NCBI GenBank assembly: GCA_013694835.1 | Contig: JACDBP010000335.1 | Coordinates: 1 to 6,970, forward strand | DNA: 6,970 nucleotides | From: Chloroflexota bacterium | GTDB lineage: Bacteria; Chloroflexota; Limnocylindria; Limnocylindrales; CSP1-4 | Direction of reading: 5' to 3' | Part shown: positions 1 to 5,671 of the stretch, one piece after another | How positions within the stretch are numbered: position 1 is the first letter of the stretch | Layout: each line of letters begins with the position of its first letter | The notes under the pieces: generated by a model | Databases searched by the model: none | What the model saw: the letters and a program-made list of their open reading frames with translations, nothing else | What the model was told of the DNA's origin: nothing | Program-made: the position numbers and the translations under genes

Positions 1-2
1 AC

Positions 3-818
3 CGAGGACCGCGCGATGATCGTCCGATGCAGCCTGACCGGGCGGCCGAGCCCGCCCAGGCCGAGCGCGACGCGCTGCCTGCGGGATACGGCGCAGGCTC
101 GACCCCGTTCGACGAGGGCATGCTGCCCGTCGCCGGAGCCCCGTTGCCCGAACCCCGCCCGCAGCGCGGGGATCGCGGCGACCGAGGGCCCCGCCCGGAC
201 CGCGGCGACCGCGGTCCCGAGCGCGACCGTGGTCGCTCTGGCGATCGGCGCGGCAACAGCTCCGTGTTGAGCCAGCGCGAGCAGGCCGAGGTGACCGCTG
301 CTCGGGCCTCGCTGTCCGTGGAGCGCGAGGAGATCCAGGCCGCGGAGGCCTCTCCCGAGGCGCTCGAAGCGGGTCGCGAGATCCTCGAACGACTGCTCGC
401 CCTGATGGGGTTCCAGGTGACCGTGAACGTCATCGCCGGCGAGACCTCCAAGCTCGATGTCTCGGGCGAAGGCGAGGAGAAGGAAGCGCTCGGTGCCCTG
501 ATCGGGCGCAAGGGCGAGCGCCTCTCCGCGCTGCAGCACCTTGTCAACCTGATGCTGTCGCGGAAGATGGGCAGCTGGACGCGCGTCCTGGTCGATGTCG
601 AGGATTACCGCGGCCGACGGGAACGTCAGCTCCAGGAGCTGGCGATGCGAGCCGCCCAGCGGGTCATCGAGACCGGCAAGATGCTCCAGCTGGAGCCGAT
701 GCCGGCCCTGGAACGCCGCTGGATCCACCTGGCACTGCGCAACAACGCCGACGTCGCCACGCAGTCGATCGGCGAGGAGCCGGAACGACGCGTGGTGGTC
801 ATCCGGCGCGGTGCCTGA
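3..818 (+). CDS. jag: Jag/KhpB-type RNA-binding protein (KH + R3H), 5' partial
   Basis: This is the C-terminal part of a Jag (SpoIIIJ-associated, KhpB) protein, a cytoplasmic single-stranded RNA-binding protein. Relatives act in post-transcriptional control of cell elongation and division. The frame is open to the window edge. Numbering from the first visible ATG (position 27), residues 1-110 are a disordered linker with an Arg/Gly/Asp-rich core at 45-76. A KH domain follows at about 115-195, with the GRKG loop at 160-163. An R3H domain occupies about 199-262, with RRWIH at 230-234 supplying the R-x3-H signature. The Jag_N domain found in full-length members is not visible and would lie upstream, so the ATG at 27 is probably internal. 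In many bacteria jag follows yidC; that neighbour would be outside. The gene ends 67 bp before the VanW gene on the same strand. The KH-R3H family call is firm; the exact start is not known. Confidence 0.9.
   Translation, partial: RGPRDDRPMQPDRAAEPAQAERDALPAGYGAGSTPFDEGMLPVAGAPLPEPRPQRGDRGDRGPRPDRGDRGPERDRGRSGDRRGNSSVLSQREQAEVTAARASLSVEREEIQAAEASPEALEAGREILERLLALMGFQVTVNVIAGETSKLDVSGEGEEKEALGALIGRKGERLSALQHLVNLMLSRKMGSWTRVLVDVEDYRGRRERQLQELAMRAAQRVIETGKMLQLEPMPALERRWIHLALRNNADVATQSIGEEPERRVVVIRRGA
159..254 (+). repeat. Imperfect in-gene repeat coding an Arg/Gly/Asp-rich linker
   Basis: Short units such as ggcgaccg and gaccgcgg recur here and encode degenerate RGDRG/DRGP blocks (residues 45-76 counted from the ATG at 27). 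It is a low-complexity, strongly charged stretch just before the KH-R3H module. It is a coding repeat, not a mobile or intergenic one. RG-rich tails often add non-specific RNA affinity; that role here is inference. Confidence 0.55.
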
Positions 819-870
819 CGGTCACGCACCCCGGACCATCCAGCCATGGCCTCTCGCCCGTAGCGCTTGA

Positions 871-876
871 TAGGAT
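871..876 (+). promoter_or_regulatory. Possible -10 box (TAGGAT) just upstream of the VanW start
   Basis: TAGGAT fits the TAnnnT pattern of a -10 element and ends 9 nt before the GTG at 886, so transcription could begin at or within a few bases of the start codon. No good TTGACA-like -35 box stands about 17 bp upstream. The same bases contain AGGA (872-875), 10 nt before the GTG, which could instead serve as a modest Shine-Dalgarno sequence. The TAG at 871-873 is also an in-frame stop, so the VanW frame cannot start further upstream. Confidence 0.35.
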
Positions 877-885
877 GCGTTCCTC

Positions 886-2754
886 GTGAGCTCGATCAGC
901 GACACTTCCCCGAGGTACGAGGCGTTCCCGCGCGAACGTGGCAGTGCCTTCGCGCGCCTGTTCGTGGCGTTCCTGGTGACGCTCGTGGCGGGCCTGGCGT
1001 TCGCGGCCGCGTTCGTGCTCGGCTACGCGCGGATCCACGAGGGCAAGCTGATGCCCGGCGTGACCGTGGCCGGCGTCGCCGTCGGTGGGCTCGATCGAAC
1101 AGCGGCTGAGGCCCGCCTCCGCGAGCAGCTGCCGCGGCTGGATGCAGGATCGCTGACCATCACCATCGGGAGCAGCAGCCAGCAGATCAGCTACGCGGAG
1201 CTCGGCCGCGACTACGACCTTGCGCCCGTGCTGGACCAGGCGTACACCATCGGTCGCGCAGGTTCGCTCGGCGACCAGGTCCGCGAGCAGCTCGGCAGCC
1301 TGAGCAATGGCGCAGAGCTCGCCATCGGCATGCGTTACGACCAGGCCGCCCTGGACCGAACGGTCCGGGCAGCTGCGACCTCGGTCGAAACGACGCCCGT
1401 CGACGCCACGGTCCAGCGGAACGGGGCGGCCTTCGTGGCTACGCCGTCGCGCACCGGTCTTGACGTCGATGAGGAGTCCGCCGCCCTGGCCGCCTCGCAG
1501 GCGATCGCCGGTACGTCGACCGGCACGGGCGACGTCAGCATCTCCATCCAGCCGACGGTGCTCCAGCCGCTCGTCGCGACCGAGGCGGCGGAGGCAGCCG
1601 CCATCGGCGCGAACGCGCTCGGATCCAAGCCGGTCCGCGTGATCGCCGGCGGCGAAACGCTCATGATCCCGGCTGCCACGATCGCTTCCTGGGTGGACGT
1701 CACGACCGCGAGCACGGGTTCCTTCGAGGTGACCATCGACACCAGCGAGGTGCCGGCGCTCATCGAGCCATTCGCCAAGAAGCTGACCAGGCCTGCCCGG
1801 AACGCGACCTTCAGGTTCGAGGGCGGCAAGGTCGTCGCGGTGCCCGGTGCCGACGGCGAGGCCCTGGACGTCGCCGCCAGCACGTCCGCGGTCGACAAGG
1901 CACTCCGCGACCTGAAGCCCGGCAGCCCTCCCCCGACGGTGAGCCTCGCGCTGGCGCCAGTGAAGCCCGAGTACACCACCGAGCAGGCGCGCGTCGACGC
2001 ACCGAAGATGAAGCGCGTCTCTTGGTGGACGACGCTGTTCCCGGTCGGCGAGAAGAACTACTTCGGTCGGAACATCAGCATCCCCACGACCAAGATCGAT
2101 GGCTACCTGCTGCCGCCGGGCAAGGTCTTCGACTTCTGGAAGGTCGTCGGCGAGGTCAGCCGCCGAACCGGCTACGGCCAGGGGGCGGCGATCATCAACG
2201 GCAGGACCGAACCCACCGGCGCGCTTGCCGGTGGCATCTGCTCGTGCTCCACGACGATCTTCAACGCTGCGCTGCGCCTCGGTCTGGACATGGGGGCTCG
2301 CCGCAACCACTACTACTACATCACCCGCTACCCGCTCGGTCTGGATGCGACGGTCTTCAAGAGCAGCGGTGGTGCGGTCCAGACGGTCAGCTTCACCAAC
2401 GACACGCCCTACCCGATCCTGATCCGCGGCATCAACTCCTACGGCAAGGTGCGCTTCGATCTGTGGAGTCAGCCGAACGGCCGCACGGTGACGATCTCGA
2501 AGCCCATCGTCCGCAACATCCGCCGCGCGACGGACGAGCGTGCCTGCACGACGCAGCTCCGGGCCGGGCAGACCGTGCGGCTCGAGTACCCCGTCAACGG
2601 CATGCAGGTCTGGCGCACCCGGACGGTCACCGACCGGGACGGCAAAGTCATCCACCGCGAGACGTACCGCTCGAACTACGGGCGGGTGAACGGCCTGACG
2701 CTGTTCGGCAAGCCAGCCGGCTTCACCGGCCCCTGTACCGAGCGGCTGCGCTGA
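886..2754 (+). CDS. VanW family protein, membrane-anchored, with PG_binding_4-like repeats
   Basis: This 622-residue cell-envelope protein has a short cytoplasmic N-terminus and one membrane segment at about 24-46, so most of it should face outward. It continues with a VAGVAVGGLDR-type motif at 61-71 and two PG_binding_4-like regions (about 100-215 and 260-345), the module linked to peptidoglycan binding. A VanW domain spans about 380-520, with signatures VINGR-like IINGR (436-440), GGICSCSTT (449-457) and NHYYY (474-478). A G5-like C-terminal tail covers about 555-610. The biochemical role of VanW domains is unknown. The name comes from vancomycin-resistance clusters, but most homologues are not resistance genes and no van genes are visible here. 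The GTG at 886 is chosen because an in-frame TAG at 871 blocks earlier starts and the membrane segment follows at the expected distance. Cysteines at 452, 454, 554 and 617 could form extracellular disulfides. Wall binding is inferred from the domains. Confidence 0.9.
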   Translation: MSSISDTSPRYEAFPRERGSAFARLFVAFLVTLVAGLAFAAAFVLGYARIHEGKLMPGVTVAGVAVGGLDRTAAEARLREQLPRLDAGSLTITIGSSSQQISYAELGRDYDLAPVLDQAYTIGRAGSLGDQVREQLGSLSNGAELAIGMRYDQAALDRTVRAAATSVETTPVDATVQRNGAAFVATPSRTGLDVDEESAALAASQAIAGTSTGTGDVSISIQPTVLQPLVATEAAEAAAIGANALGSKPVRVIAGGETLMIPAATIASWVDVTTASTGSFEVTIDTSEVPALIEPFAKKLTRPARNATFRFEGGKVVAVPGADGEALDVAASTSAVDKALRDLKPGSPPPTVSLALAPVKPEYTTEQARVDAPKMKRVSWWTTLFPVGEKNYFGRNISIPTTKIDGYLLPPGKVFDFWKVVGEVSRRTGYGQGAAIINGRTEPTGALAGGICSCSTTIFNAALRLGLDMGARRNHYYYITRYPLGLDATVFKSSGGAVQTVSFTNDTPYPILIRGINSYGKVRFDLWSQPNGRTVTISKPIVRNIRRATDERACTTQLRAGQTVRLEYPVNGMQVWRTRTVTDRDGKVIHRETYRSNYGRVNGLTLFGKPAGFTGPCTERLR

Positions 2755-2768
2755 CCCGTCGCCGGCGT

Positions 2769-2793
2769 CAGGCAGAAACAGGCAGGCTCAGGC
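2769..2793. repeat. Short CAGGCAG direct repeat at the convergent gene junction
   Basis: CAGGCAG occurs at 2769-2775 and 2779-2785, and a partial CAGGC follows at 2789-2793, giving a 10 bp period. The repeat lies in the 33 bp between two convergent stop codons and runs into the end of the oxidoreductase gene. It is flanked by complementary arms cgccggc (2760-2766) and gccggcg (2792-2798), which could form a 7 bp stem with a 25 nt loop. There is no T-run, so it is not a standard intrinsic terminator. A role in bidirectional termination is possible but unproven. Confidence 0.35.
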
Positions 2794-3717
2794 CGGCGCG
2801 CGTGCTGGTTCGCCACGCCTTGCTCCCGCGAACCGTGGGATGACCTCGCGTCCCATCGCGGCCAGCCGCTCCGGGACGTGGGCATCGGGCATGTTGACGA
2901 TCACGTGCTCGATGCCCTCCTCGACCTGCGCCCCGATCGCTTCGCTGGCCTCGGTCACGCTTTGGCGGCCGGACCGCAGGTCGACCTCGATGAGCGAGGT
3001 GGTCTCGATCTCGTCGTAGGGCCGCCCGAGCTCCTCGCAGTGGCGTTGGAGCACCGCGAGCTTGGCTCGGCTCTCGCCGCGGTCCGGGACCAGGATGTTG
3101 CAGGCATCGGCGTACTGCGCCACCAGACGGAGCGTCTTCCGCTCGCCGCCGCCTCCGATGATGATCGGCGGATGCGGCCGCGACAGCGGTGCCGGTCGGC
3201 CGATCGGCTCGGCCAACCGGAAGTGGCGGCCCTCGATCGGATCGGCGTCGCCTGACCACATCGCCCGCGCGATGCGGAGGGTCTCCTCCAGCTGTTCGAA
3301 TCGCTCGCGGCGGGCCGGCCACGGCACGCCCAGGCCCACGGCCTCGCGCTCGTACCAGCCGGCACCGATCCCGAAATAGGCGCGGCCGCCGCTCAGCACG
3401 TCCAGGGTGGTTGCCGTCTTGACGAGCAGTCCCGGGTGGCGGAAGTGGACCCCGCCGACCAGCGCACCGAGCCGGATCCGCTGCGTGGCTCGGGCCAGGA
3501 AGCCGAGCGTGGTGTACGCCTCGAGCATCGGCTCCTCGGGGCCGCCCCACCCAGTGTCTGCCGGCAACTGGAAGAAGTGGTCCATCACCCACAGGCTGGC
3601 GAAGCCCGCCTCCTCGGCCGCTTCACCGATCTCTGCGAGCGTAGGACCGATCCGCTCGGGGCCACCTGGCCAGGTGAACGACGGGAGCTGGAGTCCGATC
3701 CGGACCTCGTGCGCCAT
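2788..3717 (-). CDS. LLM class F420-dependent oxidoreductase (Rv1855c-like)
   Basis: This 309-residue cytoplasmic enzyme belongs to the luciferase-like monooxygenase (TIM-barrel) superfamily. Members of this branch use deazaflavin F420 to transfer hydride to or from substrates that are mostly unknown. Visible signatures are the first strand RIGLQLP (6-12), VMDHFFQLP (44-52), HPGLLVKTATTLDVLSGGR (94-112), the cofactor-side GIGAGWYEREAVGLG (116-130), and PIIIGGGGERKTLRLVAQYAD (184-204), interrupted only by normal family variation. Length and motifs resemble the Rv1855c/TIGR03560 group; that subgroup is from memory. The ATG at 3717 follows a strong AGGAGG. The last 15 or so residues are an Ala/Arg/Pro-rich tail of no recognised function. 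The gene lies 120 bp downstream of the permease genes on the same strand, and a plausible promoter in the gap suggests separate transcription. FMN use cannot be excluded from sequence alone. The substrate cannot be told. Confidence 0.9.
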   Translation of the reverse strand: MAHEVRIGLQLPSFTWPGGPERIGPTLAEIGEAAEEAGFASLWVMDHFFQLPADTGWGGPEEPMLEAYTTLGFLARATQRIRLGALVGGVHFRHPGLLVKTATTLDVLSGGRAYFGIGAGWYEREAVGLGVPWPARRERFEQLEETLRIARAMWSGDADPIEGRHFRLAEPIGRPAPLSRPHPPIIIGGGGERKTLRLVAQYADACNILVPDRGESRAKLAVLQRHCEELGRPYDEIETTSLIEVDLRSGRQSVTEASEAIGAQVEEGIEHVIVNMPDAHVPERLAAMGREVIPRFAGARRGEPARAPA

Positions 3718-3720
3718 GAG

Positions 3721-3727
3721 CCTCCTC
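3721..3727 (-). promoter_or_regulatory. Strong ribosome binding site for the oxidoreductase gene
   Basis: The minus strand reads GAGGAGG followed by CTC and the ATG at 3717. AGGAGG is only 3 nt from the ATG, which is tighter than usual; pairing through the first GAGG gives 6 nt. It is the clearest Shine-Dalgarno in the window and fixes the start, because the next in-frame candidate (GTG at 3705) is too far away. Confidence 0.7.
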
Positions 3728-3772
3728 GCTTGGTTGCCCTCAGTACGGGGCGGTCACTGCCCTGCGCGGCGG

Positions 3773-3803
3773 ACGCTATCGGTTCAAGCGCACTTCAAGT
3801 CAA
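3773..3803 (-). promoter_or_regulatory. Putative promoter for the oxidoreductase gene
   Basis: On the minus strand, TTGACT (3798-3803) is a near-consensus -35 box. After 17 bp comes GATAGC (3775-3780), a weak -10; after 19 bp comes TAGCGT (3773-3778), which fits TAnnnT. Transcription would begin near 3765-3770, leaving a leader of about 50 nt before the ribosome binding site. The gap position and the strong downstream ribosome binding site support an independent promoter. It is read by eye only. Confidence 0.45.
3783..3799. repeat. TTCAAG direct repeat, 11 bp period, inside the promoter spacer
   Basis: TTCAAG lies at 3783-3788 and 3794-3799, so the copies sit one helical turn apart on the same DNA face. 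The second copy overlaps the proposed -35 box. Within it, AAG-CGCA-CTT (3786-3795) also has partial dyad symmetry. This arrangement is typical of a regulator binding site, but the regulator is unknown and the motif is short enough to arise by chance. Confidence 0.35.
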
Positions 3804-3817
3804 GCCCCGGTGAGACA

Positions 3818-3835
3818 CTCCCGGCGACCGGCGAG
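3818..3835 (-). terminator. Weak hairpin just after the second permease stop codon
   Basis: On the minus strand a GC-rich hairpin begins 2 nt past the stop codon. It has about 7 pairs, a 3 nt loop and one bulged base. No T-run follows, so it is not a canonical intrinsic terminator. It may attenuate read-through into the downstream oxidoreductase gene or protect the 3' end of the transporter mRNA. Confidence 0.25.
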
Positions 3836-3837
3836 GG

Positions 3838-4725
3838 TCAGCCGCGGATGCCGACCGAGGCGATGCCCCCGATGAGGCGGCGCTGGGCGAGGAAGTAGAC
3901 GACGAGTGGCGGGATGACCGCGATCAGGTTCGCGGCCATCAGCAGGTTCCATTCGGTGCCGACGCGGCTCACCTTGGTCGCCAGCGCGATGGCGACGGTG
4001 AAATCGTCCGGGTCGTCGAGGTAGAGCAACGGCCCGAAGAAGTCGTTCCAGGTGCCCAGGAAGGTGAAGACCGCCACGACCGTCAGCGCCGGCGCCGTGA
4101 GCGGCAGGATCACGTGCCGGAAGATCTGCCAGTGGCCGGCGCCGTCGATACGGGCGGCCTCGTCCAGGTCGCGCGGGATCGTCCTCATGTACTGACGCAG
4201 CAGGAACACGAAGAAGGCGTTGCCCAGGAACGAGGGCACGACGAGCGGCAGGTAGGTGCCGTACCAACCGAGGTTGAAGAAGATCAGGAACTGCGGGATC
4301 AACAGTACCGGACCCGGCAACAACAGCGTCGCGACGAGGATGCCGAACAGCAGGTTGCGGCCGCGGAACCTGAGCCGGGCGAAGGCATAGGCGATCAACG
4401 AGTTCGAGACGACGGAGCCCACGATGTTGACGAACACGAGCATCGCGGTGTTCGCGGCGTAGCGCAGGTAGGGCTCATCGGGGTCGGTCAGCGCTCGCAC
4501 GAAGGTCTGCCACTCGAAGTGGCGTGTCGGGAGCCACTCCGGCGGATAGGTGAAGACGGGCGCCGTGTCGGGCTTCAGCGCTGCCGTCAGCATCCAGCCG
4601 ACCGGCAGCAGGATGAACAGCGCCAGCAGGAGCAGCGCGCCGTAGACCAGGCTCGCCCAGAGCAGTCGTTCCAGCCGCGGCAAGAGCGGGCGCCGCGAGT
4701 GGACCCCCGCGGTCCGGATCCTCAC
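3838..4725 (-). CDS. Carbohydrate ABC transporter permease, MalG/UgpE type
   Basis: This 295-residue inner-membrane subunit is the second permease of a CUT1-type sugar importer. Numbered from the GTG at 4725, membrane segments fall near 23-46, 92-115, 124-150, 157-178, 210-232 and 264-283, the six expected. The cytoplasmic EAA loop, which docks the ATPase, is EAARIDGAGHWQIF (189-202) followed by LPLTAP (207-212). WNDFF (226-230) and the short tail after the last helix are typical of MalG-like subunits. A longer frame opens at an ATG at 4782, but it would overlap the upstream permease by 61 bp. The GTG at 4725 overlaps the upstream TGA as GTGA and has GGAG 8 nt before it, so it is preferred and implies translational coupling. 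The transported sugar cannot be told from this subunit. Confidence 0.93.
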   Translation of the reverse strand: MRIRTAGVHSRRPLLPRLERLLWASLVYGALLLLALFILLPVGWMLTAALKPDTAPVFTYPPEWLPTRHFEWQTFVRALTDPDEPYLRYAANTAMLVFVNIVGSVVSNSLIAYAFARLRFRGRNLLFGILVATLLLPGPVLLIPQFLIFFNLGWYGTYLPLVVPSFLGNAFFVFLLRQYMRTIPRDLDEAARIDGAGHWQIFRHVILPLTAPALTVVAVFTFLGTWNDFFGPLLYLDDPDDFTVAIALATKVSRVGTEWNLLMAANLIAVIPPLVVYFLAQRRLIGGIASVGIRG

Positions 4726-4737
4726 TCCGCCTGCTCC
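4722..4737 (-). promoter_or_regulatory. GTGA stop/start overlap with its ribosome binding site
   Basis: The minus strand carries GGAG (4734-4737), then 8 nt, then GTG (4725-4723), whose last two bases open the TGA stop (4724-4722) of the preceding permease. A ribosome finishing the first permease can restart on the second. This site decides the start of the downstream gene, replacing the ATG at 4782. Confidence 0.7.
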
Positions 4738-5654
4738 GATTCGTAGAACACGAACCGTCGCTCGAACCGGAAGGTGAGCCACACCATGAGCACGCCGATG
4801 ATGGTGAGGATCCAGGCAAGTGCCGCCGCGTACCCGAGTTGGCCCTCCAGGAAGCCCTTCCTGTAGAGATAGAGCATGTAGAACAGCAGTGAGTCATCTG
4901 GGCCGCCGCGGTAGGCGCCGCCGCTGATGACGAAGATGGGCCCGAAGATGAGCAGCGCGTCGATGACGCCATTCACGGCGATGAAGAAGATCGTCGGCGA
5001 GAGCATCGGCAGCGTGATGTGCCGGAACTTGGCGAGCGCACCAGCTCCATCGATGGCCGCCGCCTCGTAGAGGTGCGGAGGGATGTTCTGGAGCCCCGCC
5101 AGGAAGATGACTGCGCCGCCGCCAGCGCCCCAGAGGCCCATGATCGCGACTGCCGGCATCGCCCAGTTCCGATCGTCGAACCAGAAGGGTGGATCCGTCC
5201 AGCCTGCGCTCCGCAGCAACTGATTGACAGCACCTGACTCGCCGTTCAGGAGCACGAACCAGAGGACGGTCACGGCGACGCCCGACAGCACCGCCGGGAT
5301 GTACAGGATGGTCCGGAAGAGGTGCATCCCCGGCAGTCGCTGGTTGAGCAGCAGCGAGAGGCCCAGTCCCGCGGCCACGAACAGCGGCGTGCTCAAAACG
5401 ATCCAGCGAATCGTCACCTCGAGGGATTTCCAGAAGAGGGGGTCGTCCCACATCTCTGCGTAGTTGTCGAGCCCGATGAAGCGGCCGGACTCGAAGAGGC
5501 TCTCGTTGGTCAGGCTGATGTACGCGGCGTAGACGAGCGGGATCGCCAGCAGCAGCAGCAGCCCGGCGAACCACGGCAGCAGGAACAGGTAGGCGGTGCG
5601 TTCCTCAGCCCGTGCCTGAGGTCCCCGCCCCGGCCGGTGGCGCCTGCTGGGCAT
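4722..5654 (-). CDS. Sugar ABC transporter permease, MalF/UgpA type
   Basis: This 310-residue inner-membrane protein is the first permease of the importer and pairs with the next gene's product. After a basic N-terminus (about 1-19) come membrane segments near 21-48, 80-104, 114-136, 166-188, 219-245 and 274-296. GLDNYAEMWDDPLFWKSL (61-78), between the first two helices, is the usual signature region of MalF/LacF/UgpA subunits. The ATPase-docking EAA loop is EAAAIDGAGALAKF (197-210) followed by LPMLSP (215-220). The ATG at 5654 is the only sensible start: it lies 17 bp after the stop of the binding-protein gene and no other ATG or GTG precedes the first helix. Its ribosome binding site is poor, so it may depend on coupling to the upstream gene. 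It lacks the long periplasmic loop of enterobacterial MalF, in line with the shorter UgpA/LacF branch. Confidence 0.93.
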   Translation of the reverse strand: MPSRRHRPGRGPQARAEERTAYLFLLPWFAGLLLLLAIPLVYAAYISLTNESLFESGRFIGLDNYAEMWDDPLFWKSLEVTIRWIVLSTPLFVAAGLGLSLLLNQRLPGMHLFRTILYIPAVLSGVAVTVLWFVLLNGESGAVNQLLRSAGWTDPPFWFDDRNWAMPAVAIMGLWGAGGGAVIFLAGLQNIPPHLYEAAAIDGAGALAKFRHITLPMLSPTIFFIAVNGVIDALLIFGPIFVISGGAYRGGPDDSLLFYMLYLYRKGFLEGQLGYAAALAWILTIIGVLMVWLTFRFERRFVFYESEQAE

Positions 5655-5671
5655 GAGCGCCCGCAGCGTGG

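Noticed and set aside
843..850. An 8 bp perfect palindrome, gccatggc, between jag and the VanW gene
   Set aside because: It is too short to act as a terminator, has no T-run, and palindromes of this size are expected by chance.
799..2655. A 618-codon open frame on the minus strand, antisense to the VanW gene
   Set aside because: It is very rich in Arg, Asp, Ala and Gly with no recognisable domain, and it mirrors a gene with clear VanW and membrane signatures. Long antisense frames are common in GC-rich DNA.
886..2754. A vancomycin-resistance determinant, from the VanW name
   Set aside because: No vanH, vanA/B, vanX, vanR or vanS is visible, and VanW domains are widespread envelope proteins unrelated to resistance in most bacteria.
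2022..2843. A 273-codon plus-strand frame overlapping the end of the VanW gene
   Set aside because: It is Arg/His/Gln-rich without domain features and runs through the well-supported VanW frame and across two stop codons of real genes.
2768..3592. A 274-codon minus-strand frame within the oxidoreductase gene
   Set aside because: It lies out of frame with the clearly conserved oxidoreductase and is Arg/Pro/Gly-rich, a typical frame shadow.
4114..4746. A 210-codon plus-strand frame antisense to the second permease
   Set aside because: Its Gln/Arg/Glu-rich composition is the complement of hydrophobic membrane codons, and no domain is seen.
5549..5565. A cagcag run suggesting a trinucleotide repeat
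   Set aside because: Read on the minus strand it is a string of CTG leucine codons in the first membrane helix of the permease.
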